Origin: Portulaca oleracea
Taxonomy: Eukaryota; Streptophyta; Magnoliopsida; Caryophyllales; Portulacaceae
Direction: 5' to 3'
NCBI GenBank assembly: GCA_029582165.1
Contig: CM055869.1
Span: 55,191,518-55,255,517 of the forward strand
DNA length: 64,000 nt
Part shown: positions 47,601 through 55,600 of the stretch, piece by piece
Layout: each line of letters begins with the position of its first letter
How positions within the stretch are numbered: position 1 is the first letter of the stretch
Made by a program: the position numbers and the translations under genes
Notes under the pieces: model-generated
Told to the model about the DNA's origin: nothing
What the model saw: only the letters and a program-made list of their open reading frames with translations
Databases searched by the model: none

Positions 47601-50600
47601 CACTTCGGAATCTTTCCTACGAATACTTTCATTCAGGACAAAGTCTTTAATTTCCCCAAACTTCAGTTTCTCATCCTTCTTAGTTGAAGAAGTTACAGAA
47701 GTCACGAAATTTTCTCGAGACTTAGGTAGGGTAGCCAATAGTATGTTAGCGTTCATCTCATCGTCGAAATTAAATCCCACAGAGGTTAACTTTGATAGTA
47801 TCATATTCAACTCATTCATACTATCATGCATATCACCGGACTCTTGCATCTTAAATTCAAACAAACGACGTAACACATATACCTTGTTCACCGCCGAAGG
47901 TTTCTCATATGTGTTTCGCAAGGCCTCGAGCAAATCTTTCGTCGTTTTCTGATCTTTGACGTTGAAAACTACGTTTCGAGCTAGCGTCAGCCTGACCGCA
48001 CTGAATGTCTGACCATCAAGCTCTTCCTAATCCTTCTATTTCATCTCTTTTGGCCTATCACCCATCGCATGATGCAACCTTTGCTGGCGGAGCACATCCT
48101 CAACGCGTATCCTCCACCATGTGTAGTCTTTCCCATCGAATTCAAGAATCTTCACAATTGCGCCCGCCATTGCTTCTCAGTCTGCAGATCAATCACACTC
48201 CAACCAAAGCTCTGATACCACTTGTTAGGATTCTCAGGGCGTGGTTAGCAGACAAACAATAAATAGGGCGAAAAATTAATAAAGATTCGACATAAGGAAT
48301 TAACGTGGAAAAACCCAAACCGGGAAAAAAACCACGAACGATGCACTATCAGAGGATTACAACAGTGTTTCAGAGATTCCCAGTCCTCCACCATCTCTCA
48401 CAATCTTCCTAGAGTACAACCTGAGAACTCAACACCCACAGTTGAGCCTCACACAACTTCCTCAAGAACACAGAGATTACATGTCAATATCTTGTGGTAT
48501 AAGATGAAACACTCTCAATTTCTATGTATATCATAAGGAGAACAAGACCCCTATATATAGGAGAGGGATGACTAATTTAGCACAAGAGCTAAATCAATAT
48601 TCTCCACCAATTAGTGTCTTGATCATCAATCCACTAACTTAGTGCTCCACTAACAATCCACTAATCAAGACACTCAATTGGTCTCCCACTTAGCACCAAT
48701 CAAGGCACTAATCAATCCACCAATCAAGACACTTAATTGGTCTCCCACTTAGGAAATTGGTTTCCCACTTAGCAAATTGGTCTTCACACTCAACATTTCC
48801 AACTTCTAAAGGCCCCAAATTTTGCAATTAAGAGAGTTACAACTCAAAACAATTTAGCATCTATTTGGATCCAAATAAGATCATGCCCAACATTGATTTT
48901 TTGGCTATATGGAGAGAAAGGAACCAATGTGTCTTTGAGGGAGTTGAAACTCCAATACAACTAGAAAGGCAATCTCATCAAGACTTTACTTTTTGAATAG
49001 TAGGAAGTTTGGCTCTTCCTCTTTTAATGGCTGACTTTGTGGATAGTACTTATTTTGGATGTACACAACGTTGTAGGATGCTAACAACACACCCAATCTT
49101 TTGATCTTATTCATGTAGTTTTCCCCCATTTTAAAAAAAAATGAAACCAGTGAAACCAAGCAACCTCCCTATTTGTGTAAAATGTTTTTTGCAAGTAAAG
49201 ATATTCCTTTAATTGATTAATTCTAATGCAACAAGCTCTCCCGCATCAAAATTTGCTACAAGCTCTAAAAAACTATCATAAAAGTTCATATTCTAGGTTA
49301 ACATGTTACAATTTGGGATCTCATATTGAAGACCTTAAATTACACATATTTCTATCAAACACCTCAGGGTATATAAATTTCAAATTTCATATTACACCCC
49401 TTAATTTCTCCCCATCTGTTCAATGTCCAAATAAAAAATGACACATGAGACCCAAACATAAGCAACATACACTGCAAAGTGTTCTGATCTCTTCACTCTC
49501 TGCACAGTACTTTTAAACTTGACTATAATTATAATGATACACAGAAGCCAATCACTTCAAAGGTCAGGATAATATCTCTGCGTGTATTCTCCATTCCTCC
49601 AAACCTATGTCAACCATTCTAGTCACTTGACTAGCAAATACAACATAAGAACACAGAGAAAAAAGATCATGACTCTAAGTCAGGCCATTTCAGACATCAA
49701 AACATCCCGATTCCCAACGAACAATTAGGTAACGTCTAGAAAAAAATAGCGGAAACTCTATAAGTTTCTTTAAAACGTTAATTTACAGAAGAGTAAAAAT
49801 TAGAATAATAGAGTTTTGAATTAGTCAAAATGCTAAACTGCTAGAAAAGACACTATTGCCGAAGAGGGCCTTAAACAGAAAGAGAAAGGACACACCTTAC
49901 GACGACCAAAGTAGCATCCTTCACGCTCAATCGATCCGAAAAAATCCAACTTTAAGAGACACCCTTTTGACTTGTCATAGTACAAGCCCCTAATAGGGAA
50001 GGTATGATCATACTTGAATTTCAAGCAGCTCTCTGGATACCTAAGCTACAAGCATAACATGGTCAAATCAGATAAATACAACTCATCCCAAACCCAGTCT
50101 CAATAGCATTAACCAACCATTTCACTATGAGCAAATAGATAGATGAATAACCAACCTCATGGACCAAATGATCCTTAGCAAGGTCATAAATCAAAGCCTG
50201 CAAGTTAGCAGAGTAATGTGCCAAGGTATAATCATAGTCAAAACCATATACTTGAATTTTATCCAACCGCAAGTTCTTATTCACGTATATCCCTACAAAA
50301 GAAATGCAAACATTTCATCAATCCCGTCATAGAAACATAACCATGTAAATGTAAACAAAAGGAATAACCAATGAAAAGAATAAACAACCTTCTGGATTCA
50401 TTTTGGGCATAGACTTAAGTGCATCAGGAATATTGAGAAAACTACGTCTTGCAGCATCGAATTCTCGCCGAATGATCTCAACTTTATCGTCAACTTCGAG
50501 ATCCTCGATTCTCAGAGGCTTCTGCTCGCTACTGTAATGACGAAAACTCCCTCCTAAACCTAAAATTCAGTTGCGATCAAATCAAAACCACTATCAACAC

Positions 50601-50765
50601 CAATCAATCATCAAAGCAACAAACTCGACCGGAAAAAATGAACAAAAGAAGATGAATTTCGGAAATCAAGAGACCTTCAGTGGTGAGGGAAGATGAATAG
50701 TTGAAATTGTAAGGAGAAATGCGAAATGAACGCGAAGGAAGGAGCCTTCGCAAGGTGGCCGCCAT
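29697..50765 (-). CDS. HAD-superfamily 5'-nucleotidase domain protein (subfamily IG), 543 aa, 13 exons
   Basis: Exons in coding order: 50765-50675, 50559-50389, 50292-50156, 50045-49896, 40171-40070, 38568-38404, 38276-38166, 37280-37183, 36518-36395, 36257-36168, 35070-35026, 32206-31886 and 29723-29697. Every junction is GT-AG and frame is kept throughout. Residues 1-30 are Arg/Ser-rich with no acid until the end, like a mitochondrial presequence. Motif I is GFDYDYTL, with nucleophile Asp106 and acid/base Asp108. Motif II is LFLLTNSP, before a YYFVDGGM segment. The acidic motif is YFGDHLFSDLRG (Asp389, Asp394). The family (human NT5DC2/NT5C2 group) hydrolyses nucleoside 5'-monophosphates, but substrate is unknown for plant members. 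Length agrees with plant homologues. Intron 4 is swollen to 9.7 kb by copia copies and the last exon encodes only VPSSLFRT. I rejected an exon-4 acceptor at 50041 because it shifts frame; the one before 50045 restores LRYPESC. Confidence 0.93.
29883..30022. mobile_element. Short MITE (ATAGTTACC...GGTAACTAT) in intron 12 of the nucleotidase gene
   Basis: The 140-bp element starts ATAGTTACCAGGAACG and ends CGTTCCGGTAACTAT, inverted termini. The interior is GC-richer than the surroundings, with GTTCCG and GGTCGC words. A second copy lies at 59296-59422 in intron 7 of the HD gene. No flanking duplication is evident. Confidence 0.6.
30023..31885. other. Rest of intron 12 of the nucleotidase gene
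   Basis: No exon, RNA gene or clear element is visible. Open frames here (for example 30236-30598 and 31582-31833 on the minus strand) have no recognisable similarity and no frame link to the flanking exons. Confidence 0.4.
32207..35025. other. Intron 11 of the nucleotidase gene with probable transposon debris
   Basis: About 33100-34750 differs from the rest and probably is an old insertion. The phrase GGGATTGTCGAGATTTAACCC (34463-34485) and two near-repeats of CTCAA..TTGATG(A/G)TTGA.GGCC (34345 and 34563) suggest retroelement remnants. No domain could be identified in its short frames. Confidence 0.4.
37281..38165. other. Intron 7 of the nucleotidase gene, with an unassigned insertion-like stretch
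   Basis: From about 37500 to 37870 the base composition rises in GC and a 106-codon minus-strand frame (37872-37552) is open, but I recognise no family in it. It may be a transposon fragment. The upstream frame 37451-37281 is intron read-through, not exon: homologues join Glu-Asp directly between exons 7 and 8. Confidence 0.4.
38569..40069. other. Intron 5 of the nucleotidase gene
   Basis: About 1.5 kb between exon 6 (38568) and exon 5 (40070), AT-rich, without recognisable exons, RNA genes or element termini. Confidence 0.45.
40363..41617 (-). pseudogene. gag: Copia family 1, gag-protease fragment, copy 1
   Basis: Reading leftward from ATG at 41617, the frame gives a copia gag (UBN2-type), with the segment YVLRRLFEFKMQESGDMHD, then a Ser/Arg-rich stretch, a zinc knuckle whose first Cys is replaced by TGA, and the retropepsin-like core WVIDSGASFHSS. 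A gag-pre-integrase-type segment (VPGLTKNLVSVSQL) follows. A stop also occurs near 41475 (after KQKD). Similarity to copy 3 ends abruptly at 40363, about 190 bp from exon 5 of the host gene. Integrase and RT are absent. Confidence 0.85.
41670..42223 (-). repeat. LTR1, copy 1 (copia family 1, minus orientation)
   Basis: On the minus strand it begins TGTTGAGTGTGAAGACCAAT at 42223 and ends CCTAAAT at 41670. A TATA-like run (ATATATAT near 42000) precedes the presumed transcription start. The sequence after it on the minus strand reads TGGTATGAGAGC, a one-base variant of the initiator-tRNA-Met primer site. Confidence 0.85.
42226..42644 (+). repeat. LTR2, left copy (copia family 2, plus orientation)
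   Basis: The 419-bp LTR starts TGTTAAAAATCAGCACCC and ends CGTCCAACA. A TATA box (TATAAATA at 42444-42451) lies in the middle. Only two bases (AT) separate it from LTR1 copy 1. A perfect primer site for tRNA-Met follows at 42650-42661. Confidence 0.88.
42650..42661 (+). other. tRNA-Met primer-binding site of family 2
   Basis: The 12 bases TGGTATCAGAGC complement the 3' end of initiator tRNA-Met, the standard primer of plant copia elements, six bases after the LTR end. Confidence 0.88.
42842..44450 (+). pseudogene. gag: Copia family 2, gag-protease with truncated pre-integrase region
   Basis: The ATG at 42842 opens a gag of the common copia type, with LNGSNYSTWCTRIKYYL near the start and a WEIVGG segment. 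A frameshift near 43500 moves the continuation to another frame. It contains a zinc knuckle CYKCGGKGHFARDC (about 43690-43731), the protease core WIVDSGYSNHTT (43933-43968) and VPGMKKNLLSVSQL. A TAG at 44337-44339 replaces the Trp of the usual LWH start of the pre-integrase domain (HAKLGH follows). Coding similarity ends near 44450, so integrase, RT and RNase H are lost. The antisense frame at 43428-43072 is a shadow. Confidence 0.85.
44484..44592. other. Scrambled junction of short retroelement pieces
   Basis: In about 105 bp the following occur in sequence: a primer site TGGTATCAGAGC (44487-44498, +); 32 bp matching the 3' end of LTR1 (44501-44532, +); about 28 bp matching the family-1 leader in reverse (44534-44562, -); 17 bp of family-1 gag in reverse (GGTCATTATGGCTGCTC, 44564-44580); and an inverted primer site GCTCTGATACCA (44577-44588) leading into inverted LTR2. 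Each piece is recognisable elsewhere in the cluster. Confidence 0.75.
44593..45011 (-). repeat. LTR2, right copy (copia family 2, minus orientation)
   Basis: The reverse complement of LTR2 at 42226-42644, the same 419-bp length, with a few percent of base differences. An inverted primer site adjoins its 3' end at 44577-44588. It is followed by AT and then LTR1, mirroring the left side exactly. Confidence 0.87.
45014..45601 (+). repeat. LTR1, copy 2 (copia family 1, plus orientation)
   Basis: It starts TGTTGAGTGTGAAGACC and ends AATCCTAAAT. A TATA-like TATATATA lies near 45247. It carries a private tandem duplication of GTTACTGAGGGAGTTGTGT (about 45335-45373) not present in copies 1 and 3. 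The primer site at 45604-45615 (TGGTATGAGAGC) shares its one-base change with copy 1 but not with copy 3. Confidence 0.87.
45654..46571 (+). pseudogene. gag: Copia family 1, gag-protease fragment, copy 2 (best gag ORF)
   Basis: ATG at 45654 opens 225 codons without a stop: an N-terminal segment with LEFDGKDYAWWRIRVEDVL, the UBN2-like middle, and a Ser/Gly/Arg-rich end. The ORF stops at TGA 46329-46331, exactly where the first Cys of the zinc knuckle (WNCG..GHFRRDC) is expected. After the stop, knuckle and protease core (WVIDSGASFHSS) can be read with further damage. Similarity ends at 46571 in mid-frame, at the start of a short hairpin spacer. Confidence 0.87.
46572..46835. repeat. Short inverted repeat with three 20-bp direct repeats
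   Basis: Arm 46572-46625 (GAAGTTGTTGACGATGATGC...) and arm 46783-46835 are near-perfect reverse complements of about 53 bp. Beside the right arm the unit GAACTGATCACGCCCCTGC occurs three times (46741, 46761 and 46785). This sits where convergent gag1 copies 2 and 3 meet. Confidence 0.85.
46863..48170 (-). pseudogene. gag: Copia family 1, gag-protease fragment, copy 3
   Basis: Same order as copies 1 and 2, read leftward from ATG at 48170. Stops occur in the N-terminal part (near 48030) and the shared TGA lies at the first zinc-knuckle Cys. The protease and following segment are open for 164 codons (47357-46863) and extend about 45 bp further than copy 1, ending in the TAA/TGA-rich spacer. No downstream pol domains are found. 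Confidence 0.85.
48223..48795 (-). repeat. LTR1, copy 3 (copia family 1, minus orientation)
   Basis: On the minus strand it begins TGTTGAGTGTGAAGACC at 48795 and ends AATCCTAACA at 48223, the canonical TG...CA ends. An intact primer site TGGTATCAGAGC follows (48220-48209). There is a short internal duplication of the ATTGGT(C/T)TCCCACTTAG unit near 48740-48770. Confidence 0.87.
48796..49895. other. Host part of intron 4 of the nucleotidase gene, 5' side
   Basis: About 1.1 kb of AT-rich sequence between the last LTR and exon 4. No element ends or exons are visible. Confidence 0.45.
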
Positions 50766-50850
50766 GGTCGGAAAGAGGAAGAGCTTCAGTCTGGGGAGTG
50801 CATTGAATGAAGCAAGCGGTGGAAAAGATTGAGAGAGAAAGAGGGGTGGT

Positions 50851-50860
50851 TTATATATAT
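50851..50860 (-). promoter_or_regulatory. Candidate TATA box of the nucleotidase gene
   Basis: On the minus strand this reads ATATATATAA, about 86 bases before the ATG at 50765, with an ATTGG (inverted CCAAT) about 8 bases farther upstream and a CT-rich leader downstream. Position and context suit a core promoter. Confidence 0.55.
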
Positions 50861-51202
50861 GAAGCCAATACACAGCGAGTTAGCGAGTAGCAGGCGGGTA
50901 ATTGGTTGAATGAATGCTGGGGAGAGGAGAGTATTGGACTGGCAAGTAACCACCCATTTTTTCGATGCAAAATGATAAACATCTTTGAGTTTTCACCTGT
51001 ATCAGTTATCAGTTATAAAATTATATATAAGTACATTTAAATTATTATAGAGGTATATTTCATTATTTTGAAAGTTATTACAATTTATAAATAATATAAA
51101 AATTAGTTTTTAATATCTCATGCGATGCTTTAATTTTGCGAGGAGTAAGAGTTTTCCTTAACCCCCAACCCTCTCTAACCCTTCTCCCAAGCGAAAGCAT
51201 AA

Positions 51203-51609
51203 ATGTCTAGCCTACCAAAGTATAAGTATGTGGCGGTGATGGCACTCTTGGGCCACATGGGTGTTTTACTTCTCCATTGCGGTCTTATAAGGATGTCATT
51301 TGTGATCATGCTCCTATTGGTTGCGAGGACACTGTCTCAATCAATTCGGACTCGGATGTCTCTCCTGATTTTGAGGATTCTATCCTGGATTTTTCAAAGG
51401 TCGGTGCTAGGAGTAAAAGGAGAGGTAAGTCTGTGGTGAAATCCAAATAGAGGTTGGTTTTTGATGCGTTTCGAAGGTCTAAATCAATGTATGTTGAATC
51501 TACGCGAACGATGAAGCTTATTAAGGATGCTCGTGCGACGATTGAGAGAAAAAAGGCTCTGGTGGAAAAGGTTTTTGGGCTAAAGGTTACCCCATCTAAG
51601 AAGAAGTGA
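51203..51609 (+). pseudogene. Unrecognised broken ORF fragment
   Basis: A frame around 51300-51609 gives an acidic then Lys/Arg-rich segment (SDSDVSPDFEDS, then KRRGKSVV, an in-frame TAG near 51448, then RLVFDAFRRSKSMYVEST and TPSKKK before TGA). Composition looks protein-like rather than random, but I do not recognise the family. A LINE ORF or captured gene fragment is possible. Confidence 0.35.
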
Positions 51610-51770
51610 TTTGTTTTTCCATGGGTGGTTTTTCGGCTGTTGTTTGATGTTTGTTTGGGTTCTCATGATTGTAGCTTTGCTTTTGCTGTTTTTGCGGTTT
51701 GCCTCGGCTGTTTTTGCTGTTTTGGCTTGTGTTGGATTTTGATTTATACGATATTGGTGAACACATGTGG

Positions 51771-52009
51771 TTTTACAATTTAGCTAGTTGTGGATATACC
51801 TAATGTGTTTGGGGCACTGTTCAAGGGTGTATTCGAAAGGGGGATGGGAGGGTCATATCTTAAGCTATCAATTCATATATCTATTATTAATTTTACAATT
51901 TAGCTAGTTGTGGATATACCTAATGTGTTTGGGCATTGTTCAAGGGTGTATTTGAAAGGGGGATAGGAGGGCCATATCTTAAGCTATCAATTCACATATC
52001 TATTATTAA
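51771..52009. repeat. 120-bp tandem duplication
   Basis: Units 51771-51890 and 51891-52009 both run from TTTTACAATTTAGCTAGTTG to CTATTATTAAT and differ at only a few positions. Confidence 0.92.
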
Positions 52010-52672
52010 TTGCATTAACAAAACTAATAAGTTACTTTAACTCAATGGTAATATCTCCCCATAAATGTCAAACATCCTTGCTTCAAATATAATTACAACT
52101 ATTTTTTGTTTACATCTTATTATCATATTATTTGCTTCCCTAACATAATGCCATGGCTCCGCCTCTGATTTTAAACCTACCTATTTTAGTAACATCAACA
52201 TGGTACATGTTAATTTGAATAAACCTACAAAAATATCTCATTCAGTCCATAATCTGCATAGTTGATTTTTTTTTTACAAAAAAAACTTGGATTGTAATGA
52301 ACTAAAGCAAAATTTATTCTTAAACATCTTATAATTATTTTCCATGGATTAGTGTTGGCGAGCAAATCCTAAATCTAAAATCAATAGAAACCAACCTCTC
52401 TAACTTACAAAAATTAGAGACAAAACTTATACCTCCTAGCTTAAGGTTCTCTCAAGCCTCAACCGATAAAATTTAAAAGTATGGATTTTGATTTAATATT
52501 TTGGTTCCAATTTACAAAGAAGATTCCATAAGAAAACGAAACTATAAAGAATATAACAAATGAATGAGCAACTTTTTTAACCCAAAAAACAAAATAAAAA
52601 TCCGGGCTTTTGGACCTCCCAAAACCAAGATGGTTGAAAAGGTTGTGGGAAGAAAAAAACCCAGAAAACAAG

Positions 52673-55600
52673 ATGTTGAACGCAGCAGTAAGCAGAAGCT
52701 GCACACTGCTCACACTTCCTACTCTCATTTCCCCTCTTTTCAATCCCCCATTTTCTCTCATCAAACCCACTTCTCCCAAGCTTCTTCGCATGGCTTCCTC
52801 TTCCCACAACATCCCCAACAACAACGACGATGCCCCAGCAGATAACAACTCTCCCTCGGTTTCCCCCTCTTCTGCTATCGATTTCCTCACTCTCTGCCAC
52901 AGTCTCAAGGTTTTCTCCCTTGTCTAGATTCATCTTGGTGTCAAATGTGAGTCAAGTATGTTTGATTTTGATGGTGAATGTTTTTTTTTTCGCAGATTAC
53001 GAAGAGGGCTGGGTGGGTCAAGAGAGGTGTTCGAGACCCTGAATCAATTTCTGATCACATGTATCGAATGGGATTAATGGCGCTCATTTCTCCTGACATT
53101 CCTGGTGTTGATCGTGACAAGTATGGATTTTGTTACCTGGGTTTTGTTCCTCGTTGCTTCAATTTGTTTATTTTGTTTTTCTTGGGATCAAATGTGAAAA
53201 GGAAGGATTTTGTTATCTGGGTTTTGTTCCTTGTCCCTTAAATTTGTTTGTTTTGTTTTTCTTGGGATCAATTATGAAAATGAAGGATTTTGTTATCTGG
53301 GTTTTGTTCCTTGTCCCTTAAATTTGCTTCTTTTGTTTTTCTTGGGATCAATTGTGAAAAGGAAGGATTTTGTTAATTGGGTTTTGTTCCTTGTCCCTTA
53401 ATTTTGTTTATTTTGTTTTTATGGGGATCAATTATGAAAAAGGAAACGGTTACTGGGGGTTTAATAATGGAGAGTGGTCGAGCTCTGTGCTTCAGAATAG
53501 TTGTTTCTTATGTGGGTTTGTGATTAAGGAGTCTGGTTAGCTGGTAGCTGTTTGATATTAACGGTTTTGTAAAGTAGTTGGTTGTAAAAAGTTACTCGGA
53601 AGTAGCTTTTTGAAGGCTAGCTTATTGGTACAAAAAGCTAATATGAAAAACTGTTTATCAAATACCTCAGATAGCTAATAGTGTCGAAAAAGCTAGGAGC
53701 TACCTCGATAAGCTGGTTATCAAACAGGGTCATAGTATAATTTTGAATGTGCTTTGTTATTACTTTCTATTAGTTTGCGATGGTGAGTTGCTTGGTTGTG
53801 CTGCTTTGTGGTTGAGGTGTTTGATACAGTGATATCCTTATCTTTTTGGGTCAAAAGGAGGCAGAATAAGATGGGAATTTCGACCCCACAATAGAGGGTG
53901 TGCTCAGCTTTTTATTATTCAAGCATCTGTTTGTTCCTGTGAAATTTTTTGTGACCTGGTTATGTGGTTATTGGAGTCCAGTGTTGAGGATTTTTTTTTC
54001 CCAACTTGCAGGTGTGTGAAAATGGCAATTGTCCACGACATTGCAGAAGGTAGGGGAGCTTGTTTTAGTTTTCCATCCTTCGTTCACGGGCTTGCTAAAT
54101 GGTTAGTTTTTAGGTTTTGCTTGTTAGTTACTATCGCTCTGGATTAAAAGGAGGCTTGTGGTTGATTTGAAATGCATTGTGCTGGGAAATTTCGATTCAT
54201 GGGCTTCCCGCATTCCCTAGTTAGGATGCATGAATAAGGTCATTTCAAGGTTGTCATAGCTTGTTTTTCTGCTATGATTAAGGTAGTTTGGGGCTGAATT
54301 TGTGGGTATCAGAATCCAATATATATTACATGGAACTGAAGTTTATACTCTAGGATATCTGTAAATAAGCAATCACACTTTTGAGAGTGAACAACCTAAT
54401 ATCTGCAAGCGAACAATCTCACTATTTGGAGCTCAAACTCTAGGGGCACGTCGTAAATTACAATCAGAATTAGATGAATTAAGAAAAAAAATAAGTTGGA
54501 AGAGGCTGTGGTGATGGACATGTTGCAAGGATTGAAATAAATGAATGAGCAAGGCTGACCCATTTTTTATTGTTTTCTGTGGCAACAATGACTCTCTCCT
54601 TCTAGGTGCCATTTTCATGTAAAATAAGAGTTTATGATGAGGGATAATAGATTTGAAGATCATGCTACCATTGCCTACTTAGTGTCCTAATACCTCTACT
54701 TTATGTTAGCCATAGAGAAATCCTACTACGAACTTATTTTATCAAATCATTCCCGGAGCAATTCTCTCATATATGCGCTTATAGTGTTAGAAAGTGACTA
54801 TTGTTTCAGTTGAGCCTGATGTGTATGTTCCGTTATTCCATCTTTCTATCCCTTTATCAACCGAAGAATTCAAGGATGCACATGAACATATATCATGACT
54901 GGGATTCTTTTGGACTGATCTGACATAGACTGGCTTCAATTTCCTTTCATGTTCCTAATTGTGCACAAATATCACTGTAATACACATGCCTAAAATGTTT
55001 GGCAGACTACTGTGATAGCGCCATCTTTGGATTTTCCAGTATCTTCCTAATGACACACAATTCAACTCATTTATTCTCCATTTGGTTGATCAAAATTTGC
55101 ACGGAGCAATGTCACAGATACAGATATGAGGTCGTTTCGTTTGGTTTGAGGACTGAGGTATAGTAGACTGGGAAGGACTGGCATCTTTTACTATTTGTAT
55201 TGGTTTGCTGATTATGTAACCCAGTGGGGCATGCGGGTTTGAGTAAACACGCACTTAATTTATGGGCATTAGTGAAACTCCTCGCTTATGATGATCCCTT
55301 AAGGAGGGAGAGGGAACTTCATGGTGGGCGTTGTGATTTTGATTTCAGAGTAACACAGCTCATATTAGCTTGACTGTTAGTGTGATCTAGTGGCTGTGTA
55401 AAACAGGGATGCCTTGGTACTTCAAATCAAGAAGGGTTTCAGCATAGGAAATAATCATTTCCAAGCTCTGCACTCTTTTCAAGTGTTTTACCAAGCATTT
55501 GTGAGGATTAGCTAAAGTTAATTAAATAGAAATTATGCCGTGTTGCTGCAGAAGGTTTCATTCATTTCTTTCACCTTGGCGCCGACATTATGTTTAGGAA

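Larger units (their letters stand above)
40363..48795. mobile_element. Palindromic cluster of truncated copia elements inside intron 4 of the nucleotidase gene
   Basis: Left to right: family-1 gag copy 1 (- strand, 41617-40363) with its LTR1 (-, 41670-42223); family-2 LTR2 (+, 42226-42644) with gag2 (+, 42842-44450); a scrambled junction (44484-44592); LTR2 (-, 44593-45011); LTR1 (+, 45014-45601) with gag1 copy 2 (+, 45654-46571); a small hairpin spacer (46572-46835); then gag1 copy 3 (- strand, 48170-46863) with LTR1 (-, 48223-48795). The arms 40706-42644 and 44593-46571 are inverted copies of each other, and gag1 copies 2 and 3 form a second, convergent inverted pair. No integrase, reverse transcriptase or RNase H is present. 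All LTRs adjoin tRNA-Met-type primer sites, so all look like 5' LTRs. Confidence 0.85.
50880..52672. other. Divergent intergenic region between the nucleotidase and HD genes
   Basis: It holds a broken coding-like fragment (51203-51609) and a 120-bp tandem duplication (51771-52009). The rest is AT-rich. Both flanking genes start here and point outward, so it contains both promoters. Confidence 0.5.

Noticed and set aside
50041..50045. Acceptor AG directly before GTATCCAGAG for exon 4
   Set aside because: It shifts the frame to an early stop; the TGTAG five bases earlier yields LRYPESC in frame.
52564..52845. Alternative 93-codon frame over exon 1 of the HD gene
   Set aside because: It is out of frame with exon 2; the frame from 52673 joins exon 2 in phase and continues through eight exons.
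53130..53401. Three similar small frames beginning in successive 80-bp units
   Set aside because: Products of the tandem repeat in different frames; located in an intron.
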